From JAQGMJ01 sp036271855 (GTDB taxonomy: Bacteria; Pseudomonadota; Gammaproteobacteria; Burkholderiales; JAEUOS01), in contig DATAZV010000189.1 of the NCBI GenBank assembly GCA_036271855.1, positions 1-38,678 of the forward strand: a stretch of DNA of 38,678 nucleotides, read 5' to 3'. Positions 24,335 to 32,059 of the stretch are shown one piece after another (position 1 is the stretch's first letter; every line of letters starts with the position of its first letter). The position numbers and the translations under genes are program-made. A model generated the notes under the pieces. It ran no database searches and was not told where the DNA came from. It saw only the letters and a program-made list of their open reading frames with translations.

Positions 24335-25261
24335 TTACTTGAGCTGCATGCGAGCGACCGAGACCTTGATGTACGGCGCCAGGTCCACCTCGCTGCCGCG
24401 GTAATAGAGTTTCACCGCGCGAGCGTTGCCGATGACGAAATCGAACGGCGGCGTGCCGTCGACCCAGGCATCGCTGCCGGCTGCATTGTTCTGCGAATAA
24501 ACCACCTGCCCGCCTGCGGCGCGTATTTCGGTCCAGGACTGGTCGCTGAATACCAGGTGGATTTTGCCGTGGCCGCTCTCCTGCGCACTGGCCGGCGCCG
24601 GCGGCGCCGCGATGGTGGGCGTGGTCGCCAGTGTCACCGGCGCGCCGTTGCCTGGCACCGCGGGAACCACCACCGGCTCCACGGCTGCCACCGCCGGCGC
24701 AGCCGAGGCGGCCACGCCGGGTGCAGGCGCGGCATCCGGCGTGGCCGTCGGCGTGGTGTTCGGGCTGGCCACGGATGAGGTGGCCGGTGCCGGCTCGCTG
24801 ACCGAAGCCGGCGCCTGCCACTGATACAGGGTGAAGCCGCCCAGGCCGACCACCGCGACCACCATGCCAATGATCCAGGGCCAGGCGCTGCCGGATGAGG
24901 AACTGCGCATCGGGAACGGCTGCGGGGTCGCCGACAGGCTTTGCAACTGCACGGTGCTGGGGCCGGCATCGCGCGCCGCCGCCCGTTCCAGGGCGCCCAC
25001 CAGGGCGTCGGCGTCCAGGCCCAGCAGCCTGGCATAACTGCGCAGGAAACCGCGCACGAAGGTGAGGCCAGGCAGGGCCGCCATGTTGTCCGCTTCCAGC
25101 GCCTCGACCTGGCGCGCGGCGAATTTCAGGCGCTGCGCGACGTCAACCACGGCCAAGCCCTGGCGCTCGCGGGCGGCACGCAATTCCGCACCGATCGAGA
25201 TTTGCGGTTCCACCGGAACCGCGGCTTCCTCGGCCGCTCCGGAGGGGGTGCTCTCTGTCAC
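24335..25261 (-). CDS. rodZ: RodZ-like cytoskeletal/shape protein (HTH plus DUF4115)
   Basis: 308-aa bitopic inner-membrane protein. The N-terminal Cro/CI-type helix-turn-helix (about 22-90, ISIGAELRAARERQGL onwards) would bind MreB in the cytoplasm. One membrane segment lies at about 127-148, followed by an Ala/Pro/Thr-rich periplasmic linker (about 150-230) and the C-terminal DUF4115 domain. The start is GTG at 25261, overlapping the pilW stop (GTGA), so translation is coupled. The frame upstream of it adds 42 residues inside pilW and was rejected. Confidence 0.93.
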   Translation of the reverse strand: MTESTPSGAAEEAAVPVEPQISIGAELRAARERQGLAVVDVAQRLKFAARQVEALEADNMAALPGLTFVRGFLRSYARLLGLDADALVGALERAAARDAGPSTVQLQSLSATPQPFPMRSSSSGSAWPWIIGMVVAVVGLGGFTLYQWQAPASVSEPAPATSSVASPNTTPTATPDAAPAPGVAASAAPAVAAVEPVVVPAVPGNGAPVTLATTPTIAAPPAPASAQESGHGKIHLVFSDQSWTEIRAAGGQVVYSQNNAAGSDAWVDGTPPFDFVIGNARAVKLYYRGSEVDLAPYIKVSVARMQLK

Positions 25262-26106
25262 TCGAACTGTCCTTGCTGCATCCGCAGATACTCGGGCGAA
25301 TCGGGATAGCGGCGCCGCAGCTGTGCCGCAAAGCTCGATTCGGCCGTCCGGTCGCCGGCCTTGCGCTCGATGCGCAGGGCCAGCCACAGCGAGCTGGCGG
25401 AAGGGTCGAAATTCCGGTTGATACGATCGGCGTAAAAACGCGCCTTGTCGAGTTCGTTGCGCCGGTAGTAAAGGTCGGCCAGCCGCATCATCACCCCCGG
25501 GTTGGCCGGGTCCAGGCTGAAGGCCTTGCGGTAATACTCCTCGGCGGCGGCAACGTCGCCGAGCTTTTCCGAACAGATGCCGGCGTTGGTATAGGGCTTG
25601 GTGGGGGTGGCGTAGAGCGGATTTTTCAGCGCCTGCATGAACAGCGGCAGGGATTCACGCTCGCGCTGGTTCTGGCACAGGAACCAGCCGAAGTTGTTCA
25701 GGGTGTCGGAATCGTTGGGCGCGATCGACAGGGCGTGGCGAAACGCCTCTTCCGCCTTGGGGTTCTGGCTCAGGTCCATCTGGACCAGGCCGAGCACGTT
25801 GTAGGCCTGGTAGTAGTCCGGCTTGGATTTGAGCGCAACGGCGATTTCGTCCAGCGCCACCGCCATCTGGCCGCGCTGAAAATAGCCGAACGCCAGTTCG
25901 GTATGCGCCTTGGCGCTTTCCAGCGGATCACCGAAACTGCGCCCTTCCAGGGACACGCTGCGCTCGCCGCTGCGCGGGCCGCCGCTGGTGGTATTGCCGC
26001 CCTGGCTGGCGCAGCCGGCCACAAGCAGGCTCGCGGCCGCCAGTGCCAGGAGCCCGCGTCGGGCCAATGTAGCGGCAGTGGTTGAGGCGTGAGATCCGTG
26101 AAGCAT
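25258..26106 (-). CDS. pilW: Type IV pilus biogenesis/stability lipoprotein PilW (PilF)
   Basis: 282-aa TPR lipoprotein needed for assembly of the PilQ secretin in the outer membrane. The signal peptide ends in LLVAGC (Cys32), so it is lipidated. TPR repeats run from about residue 62 to 260 (SAKAHTELAFGYFQRG, AYNVLGLVQMDLS, TLNNFGWFLCQN, YTNAGICSEKLGD). A GGAG box precedes the start at 26106. It lies between rlmN and rodZ, its usual position. Confidence 0.94.
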   Translation of the reverse strand: MLHGSHASTTAATLARRGLLALAAASLLVAGCASQGGNTTSGGPRSGERSVSLEGRSFGDPLESAKAHTELAFGYFQRGQMAVALDEIAVALKSKPDYYQAYNVLGLVQMDLSQNPKAEEAFRHALSIAPNDSDTLNNFGWFLCQNQRERESLPLFMQALKNPLYATPTKPYTNAGICSEKLGDVAAAEEYYRKAFSLDPANPGVMMRLADLYYRRNELDKARFYADRINRNFDPSASSLWLALRIERKAGDRTAESSFAAQLRRRYPDSPEYLRMQQGQFE

Positions 26107-26139
26107 CGGTATTTCTCCCTGTCTGTGTCGAACAGCCGC

Positions 26140-27297
<1,158 letters not shown>

Positions 27298-27329
27298 GGC
27301 CGGGCCGGGCGCGCCTGTCTCAGGCGTGG

Positions 27330-27755
27330 TCAGCGGGAATAGACGTTGAGCGCCGGGAAAAAGTAGGCGATCTCGTTTTTCGCGGTGTCGGCGGCGTCGG
27401 AGCCGTGCACCGCATTGGCGTCGATGCTGTCGGCGAAGTCGGCGCGGATGGTGCCCTTGTCGGCCTTTTTCGGGTCGGTGGCGCCCATCAGGTCGCGGTG
27501 CTTGAGGATGGCGTTTTCGCCTTCCAGGGCTTGCGCGATCACCGGGCCCGAGATCATGAAGTCGACCAGGTCCTTGAAGAAAGGACGCTCCTTGTGCACC
27601 GCGTAGAAGCCTTCGGCCTCGGCGCGCGAGAGATGCATCATGCGGGCCGCGATGATTTTCAGCCCCGCATCCTCAAAACGTTGGTAGATCTTGCCGATGA
27701 CGTTTTTTGCTACCGCATCGGGCTTGATGATCGAGAGGGTGCGCTCGATGGCCAT
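27330..27755 (-). CDS. ndk: Nucleoside diphosphate kinase
   Basis: 141-aa enzyme balancing NTP pools by phosphohistidine transfer. The active-site His117 lies in NAVHGSDA, and the start (MAIERTLSIIKPDAV) is canonical. It is the first gene of the run to bamB; a promoter with an extended -10 lies about 55 bp upstream. A TGGAG box precedes the start codon. Confidence 0.97.
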   Translation of the reverse strand: MAIERTLSIIKPDAVAKNVIGKIYQRFEDAGLKIIAARMMHLSRAEAEGFYAVHKERPFFKDLVDFMISGPVIAQALEGENAILKHRDLMGATDPKKADKGTIRADFADSIDANAVHGSDAADTAKNEIAYFFPALNVYSR

Positions 27756-27808
27756 TTTCGAAAAACTCCAAATAAATTAAGGTTTTGAGGTATGAAACTT
27801 AACCTAGA

Positions 27809-27817
27809 ATTATAGCA
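27809..27817 (-). promoter_or_regulatory. Extended -10 promoter of ndk
   Basis: Read on the minus strand the sequence is TGCTATAAT, a consensus -10 hexamer with the TGN extension. No good -35 is found at the expected distance, as is common for extended -10 promoters. The predicted start is about 45 nt upstream of the ndk start codon, within an AT-rich leader. It would drive ndk-rlmN-pilW and perhaps further. Confidence 0.7.
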
Positions 27818-27911
27818 AAAATGGCGTGATCTGGCTGCTTTGGGGCGCGAATTTAGGCAGAGATTGCGCAAATACCCTTAGGCAGCCCACCGGAGCGCCT
27901 GCCCCTCCACC

Positions 27912-28931
27912 TCAGGTGGGGTCTGATGCGCCCGTTTCCAGGCACAAAAGCCCCTTTTGCCTGACCACGCTGACGCCTTCATGTTCCCAGCGCAGCCGGG
28001 TGTCGTTGCTGCTGTCGCGCAGGGCGCGCAACAAGGCGTCGAGCCGGGCCTCCGAGGGCTGGCGCAAGGCAGCACGGTCGAACCAGCGGCGCAGGAGGTT
28101 TTTCAGCCGCGCGTCGTCGTGCAGCTTGAGCTTTTCCACCTCCAGGGCGGCGCCGGCAGCCGCCTGCGCCAGATCATTGTCGGCCAGCGCATCGAGCAGC
28201 GCCGCTGCCTCGGCCTGCAGGCGGGCCGCGCGCGCCAGGGTCTGCGCGGGCGCCGGAAAGCCGGTCCGCAACACCGGAAACACCTGGTTGCGCAGGAAGT
28301 TGCGCTTCAGGCGGTCGTCGCGGTTGCTTTCGTCCTCGATCCAGGCCAGGCCGCGCGCCTGCGCGTGTTCGAGCAGGGCGTTACGCGGGAAGTCGAGCAA
28401 GGGACGCAGGAGCAAGGTGGAGGCGCCCGCCGCCAGCGATTTGATGCGCGGCATCCCGGCCAGGCCCTTCGGGCCGGCGCCGCGCAGCAACTGCAACAGC
28501 ACGGTTTCGGCCTGGTCGTCGGCGTGATGCGCCAGTACGATGGCGTCGGCGGCGACGTCGGCAAAGGCGGCATGGCGCGCGCGCCGCGCCTCTTCTTCGA
28601 GGCTGGTGCGCGGCGCCCGGCTCACCGCGACGTGCACCACTTGCAGCGGTACCCGCAGGCCGGCGCAGACGGCGGCGCAATGCCGCTCCCAGGCATCGGC
28701 ATTGGCGCTCAGGCCGTGATGCACATGCAGGGCGCGCAGGGCATAGCCTTCTTCCTTGCAGGCCGGGGCAAGAAGGTCGAGCAGCACGGTGGAATCCAGG
28801 CCGCCGGAAAAGCCGGCGCAAAACACCGGGGCACGCCCCAGGCGGGCGGCGACGGCACGCAGGCCCTCGCGCACCGCACCGCCGAGCGCGGAGCGGGCGC
28901 CGCCCTCCTCCTCAGGCGGCCTGTTCCTCAA
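27912..28931 (-). CDS. tilS: tRNA(Ile)-lysidine synthase TilS, short form
   Basis: Makes lysidine at C34 of tRNA-Ile(CAU) so that it reads AUA. The ATP-binding PP-loop SGGLDS is at 42-47, and VHHGLSANAD and LAHHADDQAET follow. The middle substrate-binding domain is present (about 225-330), but at 339 aa it lacks the C-terminal TilS_C domain of the E. coli protein (432 aa); no remnant is seen downstream. The first usable start is TTG at 28931, overlapping accA by 20 bp; a GTG at 28874 would give 320 aa. The start is uncertain. Confidence 0.9.
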   Translation of the reverse strand: MRNRPPEEEGGARSALGGAVREGLRAVAARLGRAPVFCAGFSGGLDSTVLLDLLAPACKEEGYALRALHVHHGLSANADAWERHCAAVCAGLRVPLQVVHVAVSRAPRTSLEEEARRARHAAFADVAADAIVLAHHADDQAETVLLQLLRGAGPKGLAGMPRIKSLAAGASTLLLRPLLDFPRNALLEHAQARGLAWIEDESNRDDRLKRNFLRNQVFPVLRTGFPAPAQTLARAARLQAEAAALLDALADNDLAQAAAGAALEVEKLKLHDDARLKNLLRRWFDRAALRQPSEARLDALLRALRDSSNDTRLRWEHEGVSVVRQKGLLCLETGASDPT

Positions 28932-29877
28932 ACTTGCCGTACTGCATCAGGCGCTCGTAGCGCGTCTTCAGCAATTTGTCGGTGGGCACGTCGGCGAGCT
29001 GACGCAGGGCATCGGCCAGGGCCTTTTTCAGGGCCTGCGCGGCGGCGGCGGGGTCGCGATGCGCGCCGCCCTGGGGCTCGCTGATGATCTTGTCGATCAG
29101 CCCGAGGGTTTTCAGGCGCGGGGCGGTGATGCCGAGAATCTCGGCGGCCTCGGGGGCTTTTTCCGCGCTTTTCCAGAGGATCGAGGCGCAGCCTTCGGGG
29201 GAGATCACCGAGTAGGTGGCGTACTGCAGCATCAGCACGGCGTCGCCCATGGCGATGGCCAGCGCGCCGCCGGAGCCGCCCTCGCCGATCACGGTGGTGA
29301 TGATCGGCACGGTCAGGCCCGCCATGGCGAACAGGTTGTGGCCGATGGCCTCGCTTTGGCCGCGCTCCTCGGCACCGATGCCGGGATAGGCACCGGGGGT
29401 GTCGACGAAGGTAAACAGAGGCAGTTTGAATTTCTCCGCCGTGCGCATCAGGCGCAGCGCCTTGCGATAGCCCTCGGGGCGCGGCATGCCGAAATTGCGC
29501 AGGGTGCGCTCCTTGATGTCGCGGCCCTTCTGGTGCCCCAGCACCATGCAGGCCTGGCCGTTGAAGCGCGCCAGGCCACCGACGATGGATGCGTCGTCGG
29601 CATAGCTGCGGTCGCCGTGCAGCTCGTGGAAATCGCTGAACATCGCCTCGATGTAGTCCAGCGTGTAGGGCCGCTGCGGATGGCGCGCGACCTGGGAGAT
29701 CTGCCAGGGCGTGAGCTTGGCGTAGATGTCCTTGGTCAGCCCCTGGACTTTCTTCTTCAGGCGGTCGATCTCTTCGGAGATATCCACCGCCGAGTCGTCC
29801 TGCACATAGCGCAACTCTTCGATCTTCGCCTCAAGCTCGGCGATCGGCTGTTCGAAATCGAGGAAGGTGGTTTTCAT
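28912..29877 (-). CDS. accA: Acetyl-CoA carboxylase carboxyltransferase subunit alpha
   Basis: 321-aa subunit that, with AccD, transfers the carboxyl group from biotin to acetyl-CoA in fatty acid synthesis. N-terminal helices (FLDFEQPIAELEAKIEEL) and the crotonase-fold motifs TFVDTPGAYPGIGAEERGQ and GEGGSGGALAI are intact. Its 3' end overlaps the probable start of tilS by 20 bp, so the two are likely cotranscribed, an arrangement common in betaproteobacteria. No clear promoter was found in the 127 bp upstream. Confidence 0.97.
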   Translation of the reverse strand: MKTTFLDFEQPIAELEAKIEELRYVQDDSAVDISEEIDRLKKKVQGLTKDIYAKLTPWQISQVARHPQRPYTLDYIEAMFSDFHELHGDRSYADDASIVGGLARFNGQACMVLGHQKGRDIKERTLRNFGMPRPEGYRKALRLMRTAEKFKLPLFTFVDTPGAYPGIGAEERGQSEAIGHNLFAMAGLTVPIITTVIGEGGSGGALAIAMGDAVLMLQYATYSVISPEGCASILWKSAEKAPEAAEILGITAPRLKTLGLIDKIISEPQGGAHRDPAAAAQALKKALADALRQLADVPTDKLLKTRYERLMQYGKFEEQAA

Positions 29878-29930
29878 AGTCTGTGCGCCGGAGCGCTAGG
29901 TGTTGCCTTGTCGTCGTATTTTACTTCATG

Positions 29931-29956
29931 AAAATCATCCGGCTCTGCCGGGGATT
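29931..29956 (-). terminator. Possible terminator hairpin downstream of the AlkA-like gene
   Basis: Read on the minus strand the sequence forms AAATCCCCGGC-AGA-GCCGGATGATTTT, a stem with a small internal asymmetry followed by four T residues. It lies between the AlkA-like gene and accA and could end the former. The short T-tract makes this uncertain. Confidence 0.4.
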
Positions 29957-29974
29957 TCTCATGCAGCTTAGTCC

Positions 29975-30002
29975 GCCCAAAAGTAGGTTTGTACTTTTGG
30001 GC
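29975..30002. repeat. Perfect 11-bp inverted repeat just after the AlkA-like gene
   Basis: GCCCAAAAGTA and TACTTTTGGGC enclose a 6-nt loop. The hairpin starts 3 bp after the glycosylase stop codon. No T-tract follows on either strand, so it is not a classic terminator; it may protect the 3' end of the mRNA or be a small dispersed palindrome. Confidence 0.6.
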
Positions 30003-30004
30003 GC

Positions 30005-30619
30005 CTAGTACGCAACCGGCAGCGGATCCAGCGCCCGCCACATGTACCAGGTGCCGACCGAGCGCCAGGGCGCCCAGTTCTCGCCGACCTCGCGCAGTTC
30101 GCTGCGGGTCAGCTTTTCGCCGGCGAAGTAGTGCAGGCTCACTGCCTTTTGCAGGCCGAGGTCGTCCGCCGGAAACACATTGGGGCGCATCAGGTTGAAG
30201 ATCAGGAACATCTCGGCGGTCCAGCGGCCGATGCCGCGGATGTCGGTGAGCGCGGTGATCACCGCCTCGTCGTCCAGCACCTGCCAGTCCTCGATGTTGA
30301 CGCCGCCCTGCCTGAAGTGCGCCGCCAGGTCGAGGATGTATTCGGCCTTGCGCTGCGACAGCCCGCAGGTTCTCAGCTTTTCCATCTTCATCCGCGCCAC
30401 TTTCACCGGAGTGAATTCGGACACCGAGGCGAACAGGCGGCCCCATACCGCCTCGGCCGCCTTCACCGAGATCTGCTGGCCGACGATGGAACGGGCGAGT
30501 GTGAGGAAGGGATCGCCGCGCGTCTGCAGGCAGTCGTCCTCATATTTCGGGATGAGACGCCGCAGCACGCGGTCGCAGCGCATCAGCTCTTTTTTCGCAT
30601 CCTCCCAGTAGTCGGGCAT
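30005..30619 (-). CDS. DNA-3-methyladenine glycosylase II, AlkA-like (HhH-GPD)
   Basis: 204-aa base-excision repair glycosylase of the HhH-GPD superfamily, removing alkylated purines. The core ARSIVGQQISVKAAEAVWGR, the helix-hairpin-helix LTDIRGIGRWTAEMFL and the catalytic Asp region VFPADDLGLQKA are visible. It is shorter than E. coli AlkA (282 aa) because the N-terminal TBP-like domain is absent, as in a common betaproteobacterial type. The start at 30619 (MPDYWEDAKKEL) has AGGACA upstream; in-frame ATGs at 30652 and 30700 would add a lysine-rich leader without similarity. Confidence 0.88.
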   Translation of the reverse strand: MPDYWEDAKKELMRCDRVLRRLIPKYEDDCLQTRGDPFLTLARSIVGQQISVKAAEAVWGRLFASVSEFTPVKVARMKMEKLRTCGLSQRKAEYILDLAAHFRQGGVNIEDWQVLDDEAVITALTDIRGIGRWTAEMFLIFNLMRPNVFPADDLGLQKAVSLHYFAGEKLTRSELREVGENWAPWRSVGTWYMWRALDPLPVAY

Positions 30620-31029
30620 GCAGTTGCTGTCCTGATTTTTTTTCACACTCATGCGCGGCGGGGGAAGACGGTTTTTTTTCGACAGGTTCTGCGAGGTCAT
30701 GCGCATTCCGGGTTGACGCCGTGCGCTGCCCGGTCCGGTCACGCCATCGTGCCGGCCATTCTCCCTGTTCGAAGGCCGGCCATTATAAAGTCGATTCGGC
30801 GCGGGGGCATCCCGATTTGCAAATTTAATGACATTGCCATGAGGCCTTGCACACGTGCGCCGGTGGTGTAAAGGAAATACGTCACATGTCGGCATTTCTG
30901 CCGGTTGTTGATTCGCAGGGGCCGCGTTATAGTAGCGAGGGAGGGGAACCACAGGCTGCGTATGTCGCGCCATGGGTGCGCAAAACGCAGCGCCCGGGTG
31001 TTGGCACTACTCGCGGCCCGCCGACAAGA
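30620..31029. other. 410-bp region between the AlkA-like gene and the phosphatase
   Basis: It separates two divergent genes. The minus half contains a TATAAT (30787-30782, minus strand) that could be the -10 of the glycosylase gene, without a good -35. The plus half holds a good sigma-70 promoter and a 23-codon leader ORF, annotated separately. Otherwise no gene is supported; the long plus-strand open frame from 30847 to the phosphatase start has no similarity and begins upstream of the promoter. Confidence 0.6.
30905..30933 (+). promoter_or_regulatory. Promoter of the PP2C-kinase operon
   Basis: TTGTTG (30905-30910) and TATAGT (30928-30933) are separated by 17 bp, the optimal sigma-70 spacing. 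The predicted start near 30940 is followed by a purine-rich GAGGGAGGGG and then the leader ORF. Confidence 0.65.
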
Positions 31030-31033
31030 ATGA
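30962..31033 (+). CDS. 23-codon leader ORF overlapping the phosphatase start
   Basis: An ATG at 30962 opens a 23-codon frame beginning MSRHGCAKRSARVLALLAAR and ending in a TGA at 31031-31033. Its stop overlaps the phosphatase start in an ATGA. A purine-rich GAGGGAGGGG lies 15-25 nt upstream of the ATG, somewhat far for an ideal Shine-Dalgarno. The predicted peptide is basic (Arg/Lys-rich) with a short Leu/Ala stretch. It may only serve to couple translation to the phosphatase, which has no clear Shine-Dalgarno of its own. It may also be chance. Confidence 0.4.
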   Translation: MSRHGCAKRSARVLALLAARRQE

Positions 31034-32037
31034 TCTACGAATACGCCAGCGCCGAAAACCTCGGTGATCGCAAGGAACAGCAGGACCGCGTGGCGGTGGT
31101 CGCCCACCCGGCCAGCGAGAATTTCGTGCTCGCCGTATTGGCCGACGGCATGGGCGGCCACACCGGCGGCGCCCTCGCCTCGCAGGCGGTGATCGATGCC
31201 ACCCTGCCGCTGTTCGACAGCTTCATCCCCGGCAAGGACGTGCCGAAAGATCGCCTGCGCGCGATGATCATGGCCGCGCATGAAAAGGTGGCCGCCGCCG
31301 GCCAGGGTTATCAGCGCGACCCGCGCTCCACCGCCGTGCTGGCGATGGCCGGTCCCGAGCGCCTGGTGTGGGCGCATTGCGGCGACAGCCGGCTCTACCT
31401 GTTTCGCGAAGGCAAGTTCGTCAAGCGCACCGACGACCATTCGCTGGTGGAGATCCTGTTCCAGCAGGGCAAGATCACCGAGGCCGAGATGCTGACCCAC
31501 CCGGAGCGCAGCCGCCTGTTCTCCAGCCTGGGCGGCGACGAGCCGCCGGCCATCGTCTTCGGCAGCCTGGAAGATCCTGAAGCCGGCGATACCGTGTTGC
31601 TGGGCTCCGACGGCCTGTGGGCCTACTTCGAGCCTTTCGAAATGGCGCAACTGATCAGCTACCGCCCCCTGCCCGACGCCTGCGACCGCCTGATCGCCCT
31701 GGCGCGCAAGCGCGGCATGGGCAACGGCGACAATATCTCCGTGGCCCTGGTGCGCAAGCCCGCGCCGCAGGGCAAGCGCGGCCTGCTCGGCGCGCTGTTC
31801 GGCGGCAAGGCGCCCGCCCTGCCCTCGCCGCTGGAAGATGCGCGGCGCTACTTGCAGCATGTGGTCACGCATATTGAAGACTTCGACGGCGAATTTCTGG
31901 CCGAGCAGGTCGAGCAATGCGCCAGCCCCGAGGAAATGGTTAGCCTGATCGGCGGCTGCCAGACCGCGCTGGCCGGGCGCATGGGCCGCGACAAATCCGA
32001 ATTATTTGCCCGCCGGGCGTTTGAACTGTTGGCATAA
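31030..32037 (+). CDS. PP2C-family Ser/Thr protein phosphatase
   Basis: 335-aa Mg/Mn-dependent phosphatase. Metal and catalytic motifs are visible: Asp19 (KEQQDR), DGMGGHTGG starting at Asp39, HCGDSRLYLFR, LGSDGLWAYF and GNGDNISVAL. About 90 extra residues follow the core (from GKRGLLGALFGGKAP), ending in a helical region. There is no signal or membrane segment. The start ATG at 31030 matches the family N-terminus and overlaps a leader ORF. The kinase gene begins 22 bp after its stop, so the two form a writer-eraser pair; the phosphatase probably resets targets of that kinase or the kinase itself. Confidence 0.92.
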   Translation: MIYEYASAENLGDRKEQQDRVAVVAHPASENFVLAVLADGMGGHTGGALASQAVIDATLPLFDSFIPGKDVPKDRLRAMIMAAHEKVAAAGQGYQRDPRSTAVLAMAGPERLVWAHCGDSRLYLFREGKFVKRTDDHSLVEILFQQGKITEAEMLTHPERSRLFSSLGGDEPPAIVFGSLEDPEAGDTVLLGSDGLWAYFEPFEMAQLISYRPLPDACDRLIALARKRGMGNGDNISVALVRKPAPQGKRGLLGALFGGKAPALPSPLEDARRYLQHVVTHIEDFDGEFLAEQVEQCASPEEMVSLIGGCQTALAGRMGRDKSELFARRAFELLA

Positions 32038-32059
32038 CGCCGCTCAGGGGAAAAGCATC

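Noticed and set aside
27903..27922. Hairpin CCCCTCCACCTCAGGTGGGG at the tilS stop codon
   Set aside because: No T-tract on either strand and the stem includes the stop codon; not convincing as a terminator.
30847..31029. N-terminal extension of the phosphatase by 61 codons
   Set aside because: The extension begins upstream of the predicted promoter and shows no PP2C similarity.
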